DNA of 37,757 bases from Candidatus Brachybacterium merdigallinarum (lineage in GTDB: Bacteria > Actinomycetota > Actinomycetes > Actinomycetales > Dermabacteraceae). The position numbers and the translations under genes are program-made. The stretch covers positions 1-37,757 of the forward strand of contig DXDT01000137.1 in the NCBI GenBank assembly GCA_019115335.1, in the 5' to 3' direction. The notes under the pieces are model-generated. The model was given only the letters and a program-made list of their open reading frames with translations, was not told the origin of the DNA and ran no database searches. Position 1 is the first letter of the stretch. Each line of letters starts with the position of its first letter. Below are positions 34,617-37,757 of the stretch, piece by piece.

Positions 34617-35522
34617 GTGACCACCTCCCCCGCCCTGCCGGCAACACCCCCGCTGGATGATGCGGCGATCGATGCCGTGATCACCTGGTTCGACCACGCC
34701 GGTCGGGACCTGCCCTGGCGGCACGACGGGGTCACGCCCTGGGCGGTCCTGGTCTCCGAGGTCATGCTGCAGCAGACACCGGTGGCGCGGGTCCTGCCGC
34801 GCTGGCTGGAGTGGATGGAGCGCTGGCCGGAACCGGCCGCCCTGGCAGAGGCCCCCACCGCGGAGGTGCTGCGGGCCTGGGACCGGCTCGGCTATCCGCG
34901 CCGGGCGCTGCGCCTGCAGGAATGCGCGCGAGCGATCGTCCACGAGCACGGGGGCGAGGTCCCCGCCGACCTCGAGGCGCTGCGCGCGCTGCCCGGGATC
35001 GGTGAGTACACGGCCGCGGCCGTGACCGCCTTCGCCCACCACGAGCGCGCGGTGGTGGTCGACACCAACATCCGTCGCGTGCTGGCCCGGGCGGTGACGG
35101 GGGCGGCGCTCCCGGCTCGCTCCTACAGCGCCGCCGAGCGCACCCTGGCCACTGCGGTGCTGCCGGCATCGCGCCCGCGGTCGGTGGCCTGGAACCAGGC
35201 GGTGATGGAGCTCGGTGCGCTCGTGTGCACCGCCCGCTCACCCCGCTGCCGGTCCTGTCCTCTGGCTGCTCACGGCTGTGCCTGGCTGGCCGCAGGGAGC
35301 CCAGCTCCACGCCCCGAGCAGCGGCGCACCCAGGCGTTCGAGGGGACCGACCGGCAGATGCGCGGCCAGATCATGGCCCGGCTGCGCGGTGCACAGACGG
35401 TGCCGGTCACCGAGCTGATGACGCTGGACACGCAGGACCCGGCGCGCGTGGAACGCTGCCTCGCCTCTCTGCTCGCCGACGGCCTGGCCCGCCGCGAGGG
35501 CGACCTGCTCCGACTGCCCTGA
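34617..35522 (+). CDS. mutY: A/G-specific adenine glycosylase (HhH-GPD with Fe-S cluster motif)
   Basis: RDLPWRHDGVTPWAVLVSEVMLQQTPVARVLPRW...LRALPGIGEYTAAAVTAFAHHERAVVVDTNIRRVLAR...WNQAVMELGALVCTARSPRCRSCPLAAHGCAW. Confidence 0.93.
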   Translation: MTTSPALPATPPLDDAAIDAVITWFDHAGRDLPWRHDGVTPWAVLVSEVMLQQTPVARVLPRWLEWMERWPEPAALAEAPTAEVLRAWDRLGYPRRALRLQECARAIVHEHGGEVPADLEALRALPGIGEYTAAAVTAFAHHERAVVVDTNIRRVLARAVTGAALPARSYSAAERTLATAVLPASRPRSVAWNQAVMELGALVCTARSPRCRSCPLAAHGCAWLAAGSPAPRPEQRRTQAFEGTDRQMRGQIMARLRGAQTVPVTELMTLDTQDPARVERCLASLLADGLARREGDLLRLP

Positions 35523-35611
35523 GCTGCTCTGCCTCGACTGCCGTGCCGGAGCCTTCTGTGCCCGTGCTGGGTCGCTGGGGCTGATGTGCCCGAGCTGATC
35601 GCCGGGGCTGG

Positions 35612-36133
35612 TCAGGAGGCGGTGTCCGGGAAGTCCTCGAGGGTCAGGATCATCCGGGTGTTGCCCAGGGTGTTCGGCTTGACGCGGGCCAGGTCCAGGA
35701 ACTCTGCGACGCCCTCGTCCGCCGAGCGCAGCAGCTGGGCGTAGATCTCCGGATCGACCTCGTCGGTCATCTCCCGGAAGCCGTGCCGCGCGAAGAACTC
35801 CACCTCGAAGGTCAGGCAGAACACGCGAGAGAGCCCCAGCTGCAGCGCCCGAGCCAGCAGCGCGACCAGCAGCCGGTGCCCCAGTCCGGTGCCGCGCTGG
35901 TCACCGCGGACGGCGAGGGTGCGCACCTCGGCGAGGTCCTCCCACATCACGTGCAGCGCCCCGCAGCCCACCACGTCACCGGCGTCGTCGACGGCGACCT
36001 GGAATTCCTGGACCATCTCGTAGTAGGAGACCAGGTCCTTGCCCAGCAGGATGCCCTCGTGGCTGAGCGGCTCGACCAGGGCGTTGATCGCCCGGACGTC
36101 CCGCGGGAGGGCAGGCCGGATGGTGACGGTCAT
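35612..36133 (-). CDS. argA: GNAT-type amino-acid N-acetyltransferase (actinobacterial ArgA-like)
   Basis: MTVTIRPALPRDVRAINALVEPLSHEGILLGKDLVSYYEMVQEFQVAVD...VGCGALHVMWEDLAEVRTLAV...FFARHGFREM...GVAEFLDLARVKPNTLGNTRMIL closely matches the Rv2747-type pattern as I recall it. Confidence 0.85.
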   Translation of the reverse strand: MTVTIRPALPRDVRAINALVEPLSHEGILLGKDLVSYYEMVQEFQVAVDDAGDVVGCGALHVMWEDLAEVRTLAVRGDQRGTGLGHRLLVALLARALQLGLSRVFCLTFEVEFFARHGFREMTDEVDPEIYAQLLRSADEGVAEFLDLARVKPNTLGNTRMILTLEDFPDTAS

Positions 36134-36870
36134 GAGCGGGCCTCCATGGTGGTGTCCTCCCCGGAAGGGACGGTGACCGCGTCCTCCGCGGCGTCGAGCT
36201 CGGCCTCCGGGTCGAGTCCGTGCCGGCGCGCCGCGCGGCGGTCCATGAGCTGGTGCATCGCGGTGATGGCCCGTTCGACGATCAGGGCGATCACCACCGC
36301 CGCGACCAGCGAGACGGTGATGGCCAGCAGGTGGTTGTGCTCGAACCAGGAGCCGGCCACGGCACCGATGGCGCAGGAGTAGATCGCCCACACCAGGGTG
36401 GACAGCAGGGAGCGGGGCCAGAACTTGTGGTGCGGGTACTTCACGGCGCCCGCGACCAGGTTCACGGCGGTGCGGCCGAAGGGGATGTAGCGGGCGGTCA
36501 TCAGGAACAGCAGGGCCCGCTTCTTCAGGCCGCGCTGGGTGGACTCGACCGCGGCGCGGCCCTTGCCCTCGCGCAGGAAGCGGAACCGCTCCCAGCCGAT
36601 CCTGCGCCCGATCAGGTAGCCGAGATTGTCACCGGTCCAGGCCCCGAGCCAGGCCATCAGGCCCAGCAGCACGATGATCGGGGTGCCGGAGGTCGACCAC
36701 AGCGAGGAGAGGGTGACGATCACCGATTCGCTGGGGACCGAGGGGAAGAACCCGTCGATCGCAGAGAGCGCGTAGACGATCGGGTAGACCCACCAGGAAT
36801 CGGCCGCGACCAGCGCCCACTCCTCGACCAGTCCGGTCAGGGAGAGAATCCGATCCACCCATTCCCGCAT
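36130..36870 (-). CDS. DedA/SNARE-associated family membrane protein
   Basis: VYALSAIDGFFPSVPSESVIVTLSSLW...GAWTGDNLGYLIGRRIGWERF...TARYIPFGRTAVNLVAGAVKYPHHKFWP. Confidence 0.92.
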   Translation of the reverse strand: MREWVDRILSLTGLVEEWALVAADSWWVYPIVYALSAIDGFFPSVPSESVIVTLSSLWSTSGTPIIVLLGLMAWLGAWTGDNLGYLIGRRIGWERFRFLREGKGRAAVESTQRGLKKRALLFLMTARYIPFGRTAVNLVAGAVKYPHHKFWPRSLLSTLVWAIYSCAIGAVAGSWFEHNHLLAITVSLVAAVVIALIVERAITAMHQLMDRRAARRHGLDPEAELDAAEDAVTVPSGEDTTMEARS

Positions 36871-36989
36871 GCGCGGTGCTCCTCACCCTCGCCACTGCTG
36901 TGTCCACGGGCTGTCGCGGCCTCGCTGCCGCCCGTTCGTGATGCCCGTGTCCTCACCGCGCCGCCGGCGTCGGCGAGGAATCGACGGAA

Positions 36990-37023
36990 CAGGGCCGGCC
37001 CCCGCGCACGGGGACCGGCCCTG
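36990..37023 (-). terminator. Hairpin downstream of clpC
   Basis: CAGGGCCGGCCCCCG-cgca-CGGGGACCGGCCCTG: 15 bp arms. The single non-Watson-Crick position is a G-U wobble on the minus-strand transcript, i.e. in clpC orientation. Confidence 0.75.
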
Positions 37024-37028
37024 ATCGG

Positions 37029-37757
37029 TCAGGAGGCGTTGGCCTCGACGCCCTCGGAGGTCGCGGGGCCGCCGCCCTCGGAGTCGGGGTGGGAGACCTC
37101 GTCGGCCCGGGCCCGGGTCATCGACTCGATGTCCACCTCATCGCTGATCGGGGCGAGCACCCCGTCGCTGTCGCGGCGGGTGAAGGTCAGCTCGCCGAGC
37201 ATGCCCTCGCCCTCGGCATCGACGACGATCGTGTCGCCCACGTGCACCTGGCCGAACAGGATCTTCTCGGACAGGACGTCCTCGATGTCCCGCTGAATGG
37301 TGCGGCGCAGCGGCCGAGCACCGAGCACCGGGTCGTAGCCCTTCTCCGCGAGCACGCGCTTGGCGGCCTCGGTGAGCTCGAGCTGCATGTCCTTGTCCGC
37401 CAGGCGAGCGCTCAGCTTCGCGACCATGAGATCGACGATCTTGGTGATCTCGTCCTGGGACAGCTGCGGGAAGACCACCGTGTCGTCGACACGGTTGAGG
37501 AACTCGGGCTTGAAGTGCTGCTTGAGCTCCTCGTGGACCTTCGACTTCATCCGCTCGTAGTCGGTGGACAGGTCGCCGCCGGCGGTGAAGCCGAGCTGGA
37601 CGCCCTTGGCGATGTCACGGGTGCCGAGGTTCGTGGTCATGATGATCACGGTGTTCTTGAAGTCGACGATCCGGCCCTGCGAGTCGGTGAGGCGGCCGTC
37701 CTCGAGGATCTGCAGGAGCGAGTTGAAGATGTCCACATGGGCCTTCTCCACCTCGTC
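37029..37757 (-). CDS. clpC: ATP-dependent Clp protease ATP-binding subunit ClpC, C-terminal part (N-terminus beyond the window)
   Basis: DEVEKAHVDIFNSLLQILEDGRLTDSQGRIVDFKNTVIIMTTNLGTRDI...FKPEFLNRVDDTVVF...YDPVLGARPLRRTIQRDIEDVLSEKIL. Confidence 0.95.
   Translation of the reverse strand, partial: DEVEKAHVDIFNSLLQILEDGRLTDSQGRIVDFKNTVIIMTTNLGTRDIAKGVQLGFTAGGDLSTDYERMKSKVHEELKQHFKPEFLNRVDDTVVFPQLSQDEITKIVDLMVAKLSARLADKDMQLELTEAAKRVLAEKGYDPVLGARPLRRTIQRDIEDVLSEKILFGQVHVGDTIVVDAEGEGMLGELTFTRRDSDGVLAPISDEVDIESMTRARADEVSHPDSEGGGPATSEGVEANAS

Noticed and set aside
1-37757. Mobile element, prophage or restriction/defence island
   Set aside because: No transposase, integrase, recombinase, phage structural, toxin-antitoxin or R-M motifs seen in either strand's plausible genes; both tRNA genes lack flanking integrase genes or attachment-site repeats that I could recognise.

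Overview
This 37.8 kb window is high-GC chromosomal DNA of actinobacterial type (Dermabacteraceae/Brachybacterium-like by inference from composition and protein flavour only). It is dominated by core genes. In order: mfd (partial), pth, rplY/ctc, a DoxX-family protein, prs, glmU, tRNA-Gln, TetR and MarR regulators, an ABC-F ATPase, rsmA, tatD, rpmF, rsmI, an actinobacterial PMT mannosyltransferase, malQ, luxS, an HTH-less LysR-type ligand domain, two tandem alpha/beta hydrolases, an EspG-like protein, a WXG100-like protein, a PH-like protein, several small unknowns, a collapsed hydrolase/RibD-DHFR locus, a PEP-mutase family protein, tRNA-Ala, an IMPase, a sugar-lactone oxidase, an alanine-racemase-fold protein, a membrane protein, a RimJ-like GNAT, 5-FTHF cyclo-ligase, an FmdB/Ruc-like zinc ribbon protein, a SAF-domain protein, mscL, mutY, an argA-type GNAT, DedA, and clpC (partial). 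I see no CRISPR array, transposon, prophage or rRNA. The most interesting region is the co-directional cluster at 18.2-22.8 kb, where a WXG100-like protein with an 11-residue repeat tail and an EspG-like protein are joined to paired hydrolases, a stand-alone LysR ligand domain and LuxS. Other notable points are a likely deletion junction near 24.91 kb, a loss of mfd homology in the first ~43 bp of the window, and several intergenic repeat arrays. I do not claim a demonstrated novel system. All family calls come from reading the translations; no database searches were run.
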